Part shown: piece by piece, positions 49,562 to 58,336 of the stretch
How the letters are laid out: each line of letters opens with the position of its first letter
How positions within the stretch are numbered: the first letter of the stretch is position 1
Assembly: GCA_046292765.1 (NCBI GenBank)
Contig: JBKBQA010000002.1
Span: 372,001-436,000, forward strand
Direction of reading: 5' to 3'
Source: PGZG01 sp046292765
GTDB lineage: Bacteria; Pseudomonadota; Gammaproteobacteria; Pseudomonadales; Alcanivoracaceae
DNA length: 64,000 bases
Position numbers and translations under genes: made by a program
Notes under the pieces: model-generated
What the model was told of the DNA's origin: nothing
The model's input: only the letters and a program-made list of their open reading frames with translations
Databases searched by the model: none

Positions 49562-52165
49562 ATGAATACTGAGTACCGCAAATCCCTGCCGGGCAGTGTG
49601 CTGGAATACTTTGATGCCCGTGCCGCCGTGAACGACATTCAGGCTGGCGCCTGGGCAAAGCTTCCCTATACTGCCCGTGTCCATGCGGAAAATATTGTTC
49701 GCAAGGCCGATCCGGCGATCATCCGCGAGTGTCTGACCCAGTTGATCGAACGCAAGCGCGAGCGGGATTTCCCCTGGTTCCCGGCCCGTGTGGTATGTCA
49801 TGACATTCTTGGCCAGACGGCACTGGTGGATCTGGCTGGTCTGCGCGATGCCATCGCTGATCAGGGCGGGGACCCGGCCAAGGTCAACCCGGTGGTGCCG
49901 GTGCAGTTGATCGTTGACCACTCGCTGGCAGTGGAGTGTGGCGGTTACGACCCGGAAGCCTTCCAGAAAAACCGTGACATCGAAGATCGTCGTAACGAAG
50001 ATCGTTTTCACTTTATCGACTGGACCAAGCACGCCTTCAAGAATGTCGATGTGATTCCGCCGGGTAACGGCATCATGCACCAGATCAATCTGGAGAAGAT
50101 GTCGCCGGTGATTCATGCCGATAATGGTGTGGCTTACCCGGATACCTGTGTTGGTACTGATTCGCACACTCCGCATGTCGATGCGCTCGGCGTCATTGCG
50201 GTCGGCGTTGGCGGCCTCGAAGCCGAGAACGTGATGTTGGGCCGTGCGTCCTGGATGCGTCTGCCGGACATTATCGGTGTTGAGTTGAGCGGCAGGGCTC
50301 AGCCGGGCATCACCGCCACTGACGTGGTGCTGGCTCTGACGGAGTTCCTGCGCAAGGAGAAGGTGGTTGGTGCCTATCTCGAGTTCTACGGTGAAGGCGC
50401 CTCGTCGCTGACCATCGGTGATCGCGCCACCATTTCCAATATGGCACCTGAGTATGGTGCCACCGCCGCCATGTTCTTTATCGATCAGCAGACCATTGAC
50501 TACCTGCGCCTTACTGGCCGCAGCGAGGATAATATCCAGCTGGTGGAAACCTACGCCAAAGAAGCGGGCCTGTGGGCGGATGCACTGCAAACCGCCGAGT
50601 ATGAGCGGGTGCTGAAGTTTGATCTCTCTTCTGTGGTGCGCAATATGGCCGGCCCGTCCAACCCGCACCGCCGTTTGCCGGTATCGGAGCTGAAATCGCG
50701 CGGCATTGCTGTCGATCTCGACAAGGCCCGGGCGGAAGAGGCACAGGGCATGATGCCGGACGGTGCGGTGATCATTGCCGCCATCACCAGCTGCACCAAT
50801 ACCTCGAACCCGCGCAATGTGATTGCCGCCGGTCTGCTGGCGCGCAATGCCAACCGGCTCGGGTTGGTGCGCAAGCCCTGGGTGAAAACCTCGCTGGCGC
50901 CGGGCTCCAAGGCGGTCAAGCTGTATCTGGAAGAAGCCGGGCTGTTGCCGGATCTGGAAGCGCTGGGCTTTGGCATCGTTGCCTATGCCTGCACCTCCTG
51001 TAACGGCATGTCCGGTGCGCTGGAGCCACAGATTCAGCAGGAAATTATCGACCGCGACCTGTATGCCACTGCCGTACTGTCAGGCAACCGTAACTTTGAT
51101 GGTCGCATTCACCCCTATGCCCGGCAGGCGTTCCTGGCCTCGCCGCCACTGGTGGTGGCCTATGCCATTGCCGGTACTATGCGCTTCGATATCGAGCAGG
51201 ATGTTCTCGGCGTCGTGGATGGCAAGGAGATTCGTCTCAAGGACATCTGGCCGAGCGATGAGGAAATCAATGCACTGGTGGCGAAGGCGGTGAAGCCTGA
51301 GCAGTTTCGTGCGGTGTATATCCCGATGTTCGAACAGCGCGATACCAGCATACAGAAGGTTTCGCCACTGTATGACTGGCGACCGATGTCCACCTACATT
51401 CGCCGCCCCCCGTACTGGGAGGGTGCGCTGGCTGGTGAGCGTTCCATGAAAGGCATGCGCGCGCTGGCCGTGTTGCCGGACAATATCACCACTGATCACC
51501 TGTCGCCGTCGAACGCGATCATGATGGATTCGGCAGCGGGCGAGTATCTGCACAAGATGGGTTTGCCGGAAGAGGATTTCAATTCTTACGCTACCCACCG
51601 TGGTGATCATCTGACCGCACAACGTGCCACCTTCGCCAACCCCAAACTGGTCAACGAGATGGTGGTGGTGGATGGTCAGGTGAAGCCGGGGTCGCTGGCC
51701 CGGGTCGAGCCGGAGGGCAGGATCATGCGCATGTGGGAAGCGATTGAGACTTACATGGAACGCAAGCAGCCGCTGATTATTATTGCCGGCGCGGACTACG
51801 GCCAGGGTTCGAGCCGCGACTGGGCTGCCAAGGGCGTGCGTCTTGCCGGAGTGGAAGTGATTGTGGCAGAAGGTTTCGAGCGCATTCATCGTACCAATCT
51901 GATTGGTATGGGCGTGATGCCGCTGGAATTCAAGCCCGGCACCACCCGCATCACGCTCGGCATTGATGGCACTGAAACCTTCGATGTACTCGGCGAGCGC
52001 AAGCCGCGCGCAGATTTGACGCTGGTAATTCATCGCAACAATGGCGAGCAGGTGGAAGTGCCGGTGACTTGCCGTCTCGATTCCGATGAAGAACTGTCGG
52101 TGTACGAGGCCGGCGGTGTGCTGCAGCGCTTTGCCAAGGATTTCCTCGAAGGCAAGGTGGCCTGA
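49562..52165 (+). CDS. acnD: Fe/S-dependent 2-methylisocitrate dehydratase (AcnD)
   Basis: 867 residues, full length. Aconitase superfamily: VCHDILGQTALVDLAGLRDA, GTDSHTPHVDALGVIAVGVGG, AAITSCTNTSNPRNVI and YACTSCNGMSG (cysteines of the 4Fe-4S cluster), and the C-terminal GADYGQGSSRDWAAKG. With PrpF it replaces PrpD: it dehydrates 2-methylcitrate to a 2-methylaconitate isomer. It lies between prpC and prpF, as usual for this version of the cycle. Confidence 0.95.
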   Translation: MNTEYRKSLPGSVLEYFDARAAVNDIQAGAWAKLPYTARVHAENIVRKADPAIIRECLTQLIERKRERDFPWFPARVVCHDILGQTALVDLAGLRDAIADQGGDPAKVNPVVPVQLIVDHSLAVECGGYDPEAFQKNRDIEDRRNEDRFHFIDWTKHAFKNVDVIPPGNGIMHQINLEKMSPVIHADNGVAYPDTCVGTDSHTPHVDALGVIAVGVGGLEAENVMLGRASWMRLPDIIGVELSGRAQPGITATDVVLALTEFLRKEKVVGAYLEFYGEGASSLTIGDRATISNMAPEYGATAAMFFIDQQTIDYLRLTGRSEDNIQLVETYAKEAGLWADALQTAEYERVLKFDLSSVVRNMAGPSNPHRRLPVSELKSRGIAVDLDKARAEEAQGMMPDGAVIIAAITSCTNTSNPRNVIAAGLLARNANRLGLVRKPWVKTSLAPGSKAVKLYLEEAGLLPDLEALGFGIVAYACTSCNGMSGALEPQIQQEIIDRDLYATAVLSGNRNFDGRIHPYARQAFLASPPLVVAYAIAGTMRFDIEQDVLGVVDGKEIRLKDIWPSDEEINALVAKAVKPEQFRAVYIPMFEQRDTSIQKVSPLYDWRPMSTYIRRPPYWEGALAGERSMKGMRALAVLPDNITTDHLSPSNAIMMDSAAGEYLHKMGLPEEDFNSYATHRGDHLTAQRATFANPKLVNEMVVVDGQVKPGSLARVEPEGRIMRMWEAIETYMERKQPLIIIAGADYGQGSSRDWAAKGVRLAGVEVIVAEGFERIHRTNLIGMGVMPLEFKPGTTRITLGIDGTETFDVLGERKPRADLTLVIHRNNGEQVEVPVTCRLDSDEELSVYEAGGVLQRFAKDFLEGKVA

Positions 52166-52186
52166 TCCCTGCCGGTTGAGGAGCGT

Positions 52187-52216
52187 TGCAGGAGCGGCAA
52201 CCTTGCTGCTCCTGCA
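52187..52216 (+). repeat. Single REP-like hairpin between acnD and prpF
   Basis: TGCAGGAGCGGC and GCTGCTCCTGCA form a 12-bp stem with one mismatch around a 6-nt loop. Related to the other REP-like units by GGAGCGGCAA. 21 nt past the acnD stop; no T-run. Confidence 0.7.
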
Positions 52217-52254
52217 TTGTTTGAATAGATGGCACATCCATAACGAGGTCACCC

Positions 52255-53442
52255 ATGTCACAGGCTGTACAGATTCGCATTCCCGCCACCTACATGCGTG
52301 GCGGCACCAGCAAGGGTGTGTTTTTCCGACTGGCCGATCTGCCGGCGTCCTGTCAGCAGCCCGGTGAGGCGCGCGATCGTCTGTTCCTGCGTGTGATTGG
52401 CAGCCCCGATCCCTACGCTAAACACATTGACGGCATGGGCGGCGCCACTTCCAGTACCAGCAAGTGTGTCATCTTGTCGAAGAGTGAGCAGCCCGGCCAC
52501 GATGTTGACTATCTGTACGGTCAGGTTTCGATCGACAAGGCCTTCGTCGACTGGAGTGGTAACTGCGGCAATCTGTCCACCGCTGCCGGTGCCTTTGCAT
52601 TGCACGCCGGTCTGGTGGATCCGTCCCGCATTCCCGATAACGGCATCTGCAGCGTGCGCATCTGGCAGGCCAACATCAACAAGACCATCATTGCTCACGT
52701 TCCGGTGACCAACGGTCAGGTGCAGGAAACCGGGAATTTCGAACTCGATGGCGTGACCTTTCCGGCGGCGGAAATCGTGCTCGAGTTTATCGATCCGGCC
52801 GATGAAGGCGACGGCGATGACGGTGGCGCCATGTTCCCGACCGGCAACCTGATCGACGATCTGGAGGTGCCCGGTGTCGGCACCTTCAAGGCCACCATGA
52901 TCAACGCCGGCATTCCCACCGTGTTTGTTAATGCGGCAGATATCGGCTACACCGGCACCGAGCTTCAGGATGCCATCAACGGCGATGCCAGCGCGCTGGC
53001 GCGGTTTGAAACCATCCGCGCCCATGGAGCATTGAAGATGGGCCTGATCAAGGATCTTGCCGCGGCCGCCACCCGCCAGCACACCCCCAAGATCGCCTTC
53101 GTTGCGCCGCCGACGGACTATGTGTCGTCGTCGGGCAAGACGGTGAAGGCCAGTGAGGTCGACCTGCTGGTGCGAGCGCTGTCCATGGGCAACCTGCATC
53201 ACGCCATGATGGGCACCGCTGCGGTCGCCATTGGTACGGCGGCCGCCATTCCGGGCACTTTGGTGAGCCTGGCCGCTGGCGGGGGAGAACGTGAGTCGGT
53301 TCGCTTCGGGCACCCGTCGGGCACCCTGCGGGTGGGCGCAGAGGCAAAGCAGGTGGCTGGCAACTGGACGGTGACCAAGGCCATTATGAGCCGCAGCGCC
53401 CGCATCCTGATGGAAGGGTGGGTCAGAATCCCGCCGCTCTGA
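52255..53442 (+). CDS. prpF: 2-methylaconitate cis-trans isomerase
   Basis: 395 residues, GAGG before the ATG. N-terminus IPATYMRGGTSKGVFFRLADLP and GMGGATSSTSKCVILSKS are typical of PrpF, followed by SGNCGNLSTAAGAFAL and the second-half VNAADIGYTGTELQDAING. It isomerises the product of AcnD so the cycle can go on. Last gene of the prp operon, followed by another REP-like palindrome. Confidence 0.95.
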   Translation: MSQAVQIRIPATYMRGGTSKGVFFRLADLPASCQQPGEARDRLFLRVIGSPDPYAKHIDGMGGATSSTSKCVILSKSEQPGHDVDYLYGQVSIDKAFVDWSGNCGNLSTAAGAFALHAGLVDPSRIPDNGICSVRIWQANINKTIIAHVPVTNGQVQETGNFELDGVTFPAAEIVLEFIDPADEGDGDDGGAMFPTGNLIDDLEVPGVGTFKATMINAGIPTVFVNAADIGYTGTELQDAINGDASALARFETIRAHGALKMGLIKDLAAAATRQHTPKIAFVAPPTDYVSSSGKTVKASEVDLLVRALSMGNLHHAMMGTAAVAIGTAAAIPGTLVSLAAGGGERESVRFGHPSGTLRVGAEAKQVAGNWTVTKAIMSRSARILMEGWVRIPPL

Positions 53443-53460
53443 CGGCCGCGACCCCGACTA

Positions 53461-53502
53461 TGCAGGAGCGGCAATTCTGACGCGGCAGAATTGCCGCTAC
53501 CT
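53461..53502 (+). repeat. REP-like palindrome after prpF
   Basis: Arms GCGGCAATTCTG (53468-53479) and CAGAATTGCCGC (53486-53497) are perfectly complementary with a 6-nt loop. The left end TGCAGGAGCGGCAA is the unit seen in the other copies. Confidence 0.78.
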
Positions 53503-53547
53503 GTGGGTGTATAGTCTCAGCATGTGTCTCAAGGGGGGAGAGAGGCT

Positions 53548-55110
53548 ATGCTGTCCGAGACTATCCAGCGTTGGGTAGACACTGCTATCAACCTGTTCGT
53601 GCTCGCCGTTGGCGCCGTGCTGCTGGCGTTGCTACTGGTCGCGGCGGTGATGTGGGTTTATGACCGCTTCTTTCAGCAGTCCCATGCCATCCGTCGTAAC
53701 TATCCCCTGATTGGCCGATTCCGTTATTTTTTCGAGCATCTTGGCGAATTTTTTCGCCAGTATTTCTTTGCCATGGATCGTGAGGAGCTGCCGTTTAATC
53801 GCGCCCAGCGGGCGTGGGTGTACCGGGCTGCCAAGGATCTGTCGACCATGGTGCCGTTCGGCTCCACCAAGAGCATGCTGACGCCGGGTCGGGTGATCTT
53901 TCTTAATGCCCCGTATCCGATGCTGGAGAAGGATAGGGCCGATACGGTGCCAATGATGATCGGCCCGCAGGCGCGCCAGCCCTATGTGGCGCGTTCGCTG
54001 CATAACATTTCTGCGATGAGTTATGGCGCGCTGTCGAAGCCGGCGGTGCTGGCGTTGTCGAAGGGGGCGTCGCGGGCCGGTTGCTGGCTGAACACCGGCG
54101 AAGGCGGCTTGGCGCCGTGGCATCTTGAAGGCGGCTGCGACATCGTTTACCAGATCGGCACGGCCCGTTACGGGGTGCGTGATGCGGACGGCAATCTCAG
54201 TGATGAACGGTTGCAGCAGATGGCAGCGCACACCCAGGTGAAGATGTTCGAGATCAAGCTCAGTCAGGGTGCCAAGCCCGGCAAGGGCGGCATCCTGCCG
54301 GGTGCCAAGGTAACGGCAGAGATCGCTGCTATCCGTCATATTCCCGTGGGTGAGCCGTCGATCAGCCCGAATCGACATCCGGATGTGGCCAGTGCTAGCG
54401 ATCTGCTCGACATGATTCACCGGGTCCGTGAGGTGACCGGTAAGCCGGTGGGCATCAAGCTGGTGATCGGTTCCTGGGAATGGCTTGAGGATTTCTTTCT
54501 GGAAATTCACCGTCGTGGCACGGCGTCGGCGCCAGACTACATTTCAATCGACAGTGGTGACGGTGGTACCGGTGCGGCGCCGATGTCACTGATGGATGAT
54601 GTCGGCCTGCACCTGGCCGAGTCGTTGCCGCTGGTGGTGGATCTGCTGCAGGGCTACGCCTTGCGGGAGCGGATCCGGGTGGTGGCCGCAGGCAAACTGA
54701 TCACGCCGAATATGGTGGCCTGGGCGTTGGCGCTGGGTGCGGATTTTTGCGTGTCGGCGCGCGGATATATGTTTGCGCTGGGCTGTATTCAGGCGATGCA
54801 GTGTGACAAGAACACCTGTCCCACCGGCATCACCACCCATAACCCGCGCCTGCAGCGTGGGCTGGTGCCGGTGGAGAAGGCGGAGCGGGTATTCCAGTAT
54901 CATCAGCATCTGGTCAAGGAAGTCGAGGTGATCGCTCATTCCTGCGGCGTGGTGGAGCCACGGGAGTTGCGTCGTCACCATGCCCGGATGGTCACCGGTG
55001 GGCCGCGCTCGGTCTTGCTGAGTGAGCTGTGGCCGCCGGTGGAGAAGGGCGTCTACTTGCGTGAAGGTCGCCGCGCCAGCGGTCAACCTTTTGTCAGGAT
55101 GAACCTGTAG
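53548..55110 (+). CDS. FMN-binding glutamate synthase-family protein, membrane anchored
   Basis: 520 residues from ATG 53548 (GGGGGGAGAGAGG upstream); a GTG at 53524 lies before this site. An N-terminal membrane segment (LFVLAVGAVLLALLLVAAVMWVY) precedes the glutamate-synthase central and FMN barrel: SAMSYGALSKPAVLALSKGA, NTGEGGLAPWHLEGGCDIVYQIGTARYG, DYISIDSGDGGTGAAP and DKNTCPTGITTHNPRLQRGL. No amidotransferase domain, so it is not a full glutamate synthase; members act on unknown amino or C1 compounds. Its TAG stop is part of the GTAG that opens palindrome copy B. Confidence 0.85.
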   Translation: MLSETIQRWVDTAINLFVLAVGAVLLALLLVAAVMWVYDRFFQQSHAIRRNYPLIGRFRYFFEHLGEFFRQYFFAMDREELPFNRAQRAWVYRAAKDLSTMVPFGSTKSMLTPGRVIFLNAPYPMLEKDRADTVPMMIGPQARQPYVARSLHNISAMSYGALSKPAVLALSKGASRAGCWLNTGEGGLAPWHLEGGCDIVYQIGTARYGVRDADGNLSDERLQQMAAHTQVKMFEIKLSQGAKPGKGGILPGAKVTAEIAAIRHIPVGEPSISPNRHPDVASASDLLDMIHRVREVTGKPVGIKLVIGSWEWLEDFFLEIHRRGTASAPDYISIDSGDGGTGAAPMSLMDDVGLHLAESLPLVVDLLQGYALRERIRVVAAGKLITPNMVAWALALGADFCVSARGYMFALGCIQAMQCDKNTCPTGITTHNPRLQRGLVPVEKAERVFQYHQHLVKEVEVIAHSCGVVEPRELRRHHARMVTGGPRSVLLSELWPPVEKGVYLREGRRASGQPFVRMNL

Positions 55111-55250
55111 CAGCGGTCATACTGCTCGGGTGTTGCGACGCCCGAGATCGCTTTTGCTCCGTGATTTGATGGACAAAGCGTGTATCGGGGAGCGACTCCA
55201 TCAAATCACGGAGCAAAAGCGATCCTGCCAGATTCGTCGCGGCAGGATGG
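55107..55250 (-). repeat. Composite extragenic palindrome, copy B (28-23-28)
   Basis: Perfect inverted repeat: arm 55146-55173, loop 55174-55196, arm 55197-55224. Arms run GATCGCTTTTGCTCCG...TTGATGGA and its exact complement. The loop is the reverse complement of that in copies A and C (CAAAGCG...GGGGAGCGAC), so this copy is inverted. REP-like sequence flanks it: GTAGCAGCGGTCATACTGCT on the left, CGTCGCGGCAGGATGG on the right. The variable arm middle differs from copies A and C at most positions, on both sides. Confidence 0.9.
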
Positions 55251-55292
55251 TTGATGCTAGAGCTTCTTTTGCAGATACAGTCAGGGGTGAGA

Positions 55293-56648
55293 ATGTTTGA
55301 TCTGGTGGTGATTGGCGCCGGTTCCGGCGGCGTGCGGGCAGCGCGGATTGCGGCGAGTCTGGGAGCGAAGGTGGCGATCATCGAGGATCGTTTTTTTGGT
55401 GGCACCTGCGTCAATGTCGGTTGTGTGCCGAAGAAGTTGTTTTCCTATGGCGCCGCCTTTACGGATCTGTTTCGACTGGCATCGGACTATGGCTACCAAC
55501 TGGCGGAGCCAGCGGCGTTTGACTGGCCGACCCTGCGGGACAACAAGACCTGGGAAATTACTCGCCTGAACAGCATTTACCGTCGTTTGCTGGAAAATGC
55601 TGGCGTCGAAATCATTGAAGGCCGCGGCGTTGTCACCGGCGTCGGTCAGGTCATGGTCAATCAGCGTCAACTGACGGCACGCCATGTGCTGGTCGCCACC
55701 GGTGGCAAGCCGTTCGTGCCGGACATTCCCGGTCGTGAACATGTTCTGATCTCCGATGATCTATTCAGCCTGCCCACCTTGCCTCGCCGGGTGGCAGTGG
55801 TGGGAGGTGGCTATATCGCCTGTGAATTTGCCTCGATCCTCCATGGTCTTGGCTGCGAGGTGCACCAGCTTTACCGTGGCGAGTTGTTCCTGCGAGGATT
55901 CGATCAGGATGTGAGAGGGTTTGTTGCGACGCAGATGCGTCATCGTGGCGTCCATTTGCATTTTTCTGCTGATGTGGTGGCCATCGAGGCGTCTGGCGAT
56001 GAGCGTCATCTGACGCTGGATAATGGCTCGCGCATGACAGTGGACGCGGTGTTCTATGCCACCGGCCGGGTGCCGAATGTTGCCGGCCTGTTTGATGGTG
56101 TACAACCGGATCTGGCGCTCAATGGTGCCATTCGGGTCGACGACCAGTTCCGCACCTCCATTGAGGGTTTGTATGCAGTGGGTGATGTAATTGATCGAGT
56201 GCAGTTGACACCGGTGGCACTGGCCGAGGGCATGTGGCTGGCACGTCAGTTGTTTGCACCGGAGCAGGCCGGACCGGCGCCGGAGTACGACTTCATTCCG
56301 ACGGCGGTGTTCTGTCATCCCAATATTGGCACCATCGGCCTTGGCGAAGCCGAGGCACTGGAGAAGCATGGCGCGGTGCGGATCTATCGCAGTGAGTTCC
56401 GCGGCATGAAATACTCGCTGGGCGATATCCAGCATCGCTCGCTGGTGAAGCTGATTGTGGATGATGCCACCGATGAGGTGATCGGCCTGCACATGGTCGG
56501 TGATGATGCCGGGGAAATTATTCAGGGTTTTGCTGTGGCGATTCGCATGGGCGCCACCAAGGCGGATTTTGATCGCACCATTGGTATTCATCCCACCGCC
56601 GCTGAAGAATTTGTCACCCTGCGGGAAGGACACACAGTGTCATTGTAG
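55293..56648 (+). CDS. gor: Glutathione-disulfide reductase
   Basis: 451 residues from ATG 55293 (AGGGGTGAG upstream); a TTG at 55251 is not needed. FAD motif LVVIGAGSGGVRAARIA, redox disulfide GGTCVNVGCVPKKLFSYG, NADP-binding VAVVGGGYIACEFASIL followed by basic residues further on, YAVGDVIDRVQLTPVAL, and C-terminal GIHPTAAEEFVTLR with the catalytic His-Glu. It keeps glutathione reduced with NADPH. It is flanked on both sides by inverted copies B and C of the long palindrome, and its TAG stop is part of the GTAG of copy C. Confidence 0.92.
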   Translation: MFDLVVIGAGSGGVRAARIAASLGAKVAIIEDRFFGGTCVNVGCVPKKLFSYGAAFTDLFRLASDYGYQLAEPAAFDWPTLRDNKTWEITRLNSIYRRLLENAGVEIIEGRGVVTGVGQVMVNQRQLTARHVLVATGGKPFVPDIPGREHVLISDDLFSLPTLPRRVAVVGGGYIACEFASILHGLGCEVHQLYRGELFLRGFDQDVRGFVATQMRHRGVHLHFSADVVAIEASGDERHLTLDNGSRMTVDAVFYATGRVPNVAGLFDGVQPDLALNGAIRVDDQFRTSIEGLYAVGDVIDRVQLTPVALAEGMWLARQLFAPEQAGPAPEYDFIPTAVFCHPNIGTIGLGEAEALEKHGAVRIYRSEFRGMKYSLGDIQHRSLVKLIVDDATDEVIGLHMVGDDAGEIIQGFAVAIRMGATKADFDRTIGIHPTAAEEFVTLREGHTVSL

Positions 56649-56789
56649 TCGCGGCGATCCTCCCGCAGGATCACTTTCCGTCCGCACCCTGATGGAGTCG
56701 CTCCCCGATACACGCTTTGTCCATCAGGGTGCGGACGGAAAGCGATCTCGGGTATCGCAATATCGCGGCGGGATTGCCCCTCCTGCGGG
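56645..56789 (+). repeat. Composite extragenic palindrome, copy C (28-23-28)
   Basis: Arm 56669-56696, loop 56697-56719, arm 56720-56747. One mismatch in 28 (A opposite C, which would be a U-G wobble on the other strand). The loop is the exact reverse complement of copy B and differs from copy A at one base. Flanks: GTAGTCGCGGCGATCCTCCCGC on the left (first 20 nt are the unit) and ATCGCGGCGGGATTGCCCC on the right. Confidence 0.9.
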
Positions 56790-56799
56790 AAATTGTCAG

Positions 56800-58158
56800 C
56801 TACAGCCGTTCCAGTTTTACTGGCAGACCGTCGGCGGGGACCGGCAGGGATGTGGTGTCCACGGGCATGTCGTAGCCCGGCGCCACCTGCCAGCGGAACT
56901 GTTGCACCACCTGGTGCAGAATCGCTTTCACTTGCAGCTCGGCAAAATGCAGCCCGATGCATTTGTGTGCGCCACCACCAAAGGGCACCCAGGCGTAGGG
57001 ATGCACCTTGTCTTCGCGGCGCTCGTCGCCGAACCGCTGCGGATCAAAGTGGAACGGATCTGGCCATAGCTCTTCCATGTAGTGGGTAAAGTAGGGCGAG
57101 ACGTTCACCATCGTGCCTTTCGGAATAAAGCAGCCGGCAAACTCCACGTTTTTTACTGTCATCCGCGGCATGCTTGGCACCGGCGCGCACAGGCGTAGTG
57201 ATTCCTTCATCACCAGCGTGGCATTTGCCATGGCATCCATGTCGTCGTAACCCAGTGCCGGTTTGCCAATGGCGAGGGAATCGTCGCGAACGCGCTGCTG
57301 CCAGTCGGGGTATTTGCCGAGGTAATAGAACATGTTCGACAACGTGATGGTGGTGGTGTCATGGGCCGCCATCATCAGGAAGATCATGTGGTTGACCACA
57401 TCATCGTCGCTGAAACGTTCGCCATCCTCGGTTTCGGCGCGGCACAGCACGCTGAACAGGTCACTGCCGCTGGACTGCCGTTTGGCAGCGACACGGCTAC
57501 GAAAAAACTTCTCCAGCACCCGGCGGCCGCGAAGGCCCTTCGCCCAGCGGCTGCCGGGCAGGTTAAAGCGAATCAGCGAAGTGCCGGCGCGCACGGTATC
57601 AATAAATGCCTGATTGAGGGCGTCGGCTTCCGGGCCCAGCTCTTCGCCCATGAACACATCGGTGGCCAGATCCAGGGTGAGCTGCTTGAGGGCCTTGAAT
57701 ACCTGAAACTGGTCGCCCGGCTGCCAGCGGGCGATGCCAGCCGCGATCTCGGGGCCCATCCGCTCGATATAGGCTTTCAGCACATCGCGATTGAAGGCTT
57801 GCTGCATGATCTTGCGGTGCCAGCGATGCTCCTCGAAGTCGAGCAACATGATGCCGCGATGAAAAAATTTACCGATAAAGTAGTCCCAGCCCTGATGGTT
57901 GGAAAATAGCTCGTCGCGGTTGCGCAGCACGAACTCATTGGCGTCCGGGCCGATCATCTGCACCATGCGGATGCCGAACAGGCTGGCCCAGCTCACCGGT
58001 CCGTACTGATCGTAGCGGGCCCGCATCAGGGTAATCGGATCACGCATGAAGGCCAGCGACAGGCCGATCAGGGGTAATCCGGCATCACCGGGAACCGGCT
58101 TCAGGGAGCTGCCGGTGGGCACCGGTGAGAGCGGTCGGGCGGACGCGTACTGGACCAT
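56800..58158 (-). CDS. Cytochrome P450
   Basis: 452 residues from ATG 58158; the frame runs upstream but without sense as protein. I-helix MMAAHDTTTITLSNM, K-helix KESLRL (ExxR), PMPRMTVKNVEFAGCFIPKG, and the haem-Cys loop FGGGAHKCIGLHFA. A soluble class of P450 that needs ferredoxin and reductase, not encoded nearby. The N-terminal HRWHRKIMQQAFN (C-helix WxxxR variant) is normal. Substrate unknown; hydroxylation of a lipid, sterol or terpene-like compound would suit the family. Confidence 0.92.
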   Translation of the reverse strand: MVQYASARPLSPVPTGSSLKPVPGDAGLPLIGLSLAFMRDPITLMRARYDQYGPVSWASLFGIRMVQMIGPDANEFVLRNRDELFSNHQGWDYFIGKFFHRGIMLLDFEEHRWHRKIMQQAFNRDVLKAYIERMGPEIAAGIARWQPGDQFQVFKALKQLTLDLATDVFMGEELGPEADALNQAFIDTVRAGTSLIRFNLPGSRWAKGLRGRRVLEKFFRSRVAAKRQSSGSDLFSVLCRAETEDGERFSDDDVVNHMIFLMMAAHDTTTITLSNMFYYLGKYPDWQQRVRDDSLAIGKPALGYDDMDAMANATLVMKESLRLCAPVPSMPRMTVKNVEFAGCFIPKGTMVNVSPYFTHYMEELWPDPFHFDPQRFGDERREDKVHPYAWVPFGGGAHKCIGLHFAELQVKAILHQVVQQFRWQVAPGYDMPVDTTSLPVPADGLPVKLERL

Positions 58159-58246
58159 GGTCGGGACTCTTGATTGAAGGCAGCCCCATTCTTGGTGCTG
58201 CAACCCCTGCGAGCAAGGCGGATAAACAGCTTTCCTCCGGCTATTT

Positions 58247-58260
58247 ACGTTCCCGAACGT
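58247..58260 (+). promoter_or_regulatory. Inverted repeat between P450 and parA-like genes
   Basis: ACGTTC-CC-GAACGT, perfect 6-bp arms, in the 178-nt divergent gap. Position and shape suit an operator for a regulator acting on one or both genes; no regulator gene is adjacent. Confidence 0.35.
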
Positions 58261-58336
58261 GCCGTTCCGGTGGCCCGGCCGCCATTGGCCTGTGTATGAT
58301 TGCCGCCAACGTATTTGCAGTGGCAGGGAGTCAGGT

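Noticed and set aside
49448..53502. Repeated units in the prp region as a CRISPR array
   Set aside because: Units are palindromic, few, unevenly spaced by kilobases of genes, and no cas genes are in the window.
55094..55414. Small - strand ORF with the peptide MESLPDTRFVH, also found in frame at copy C
   Set aside because: The shared peptide is only the translation of the conserved palindrome loop and inner arm; it is not a protein family.
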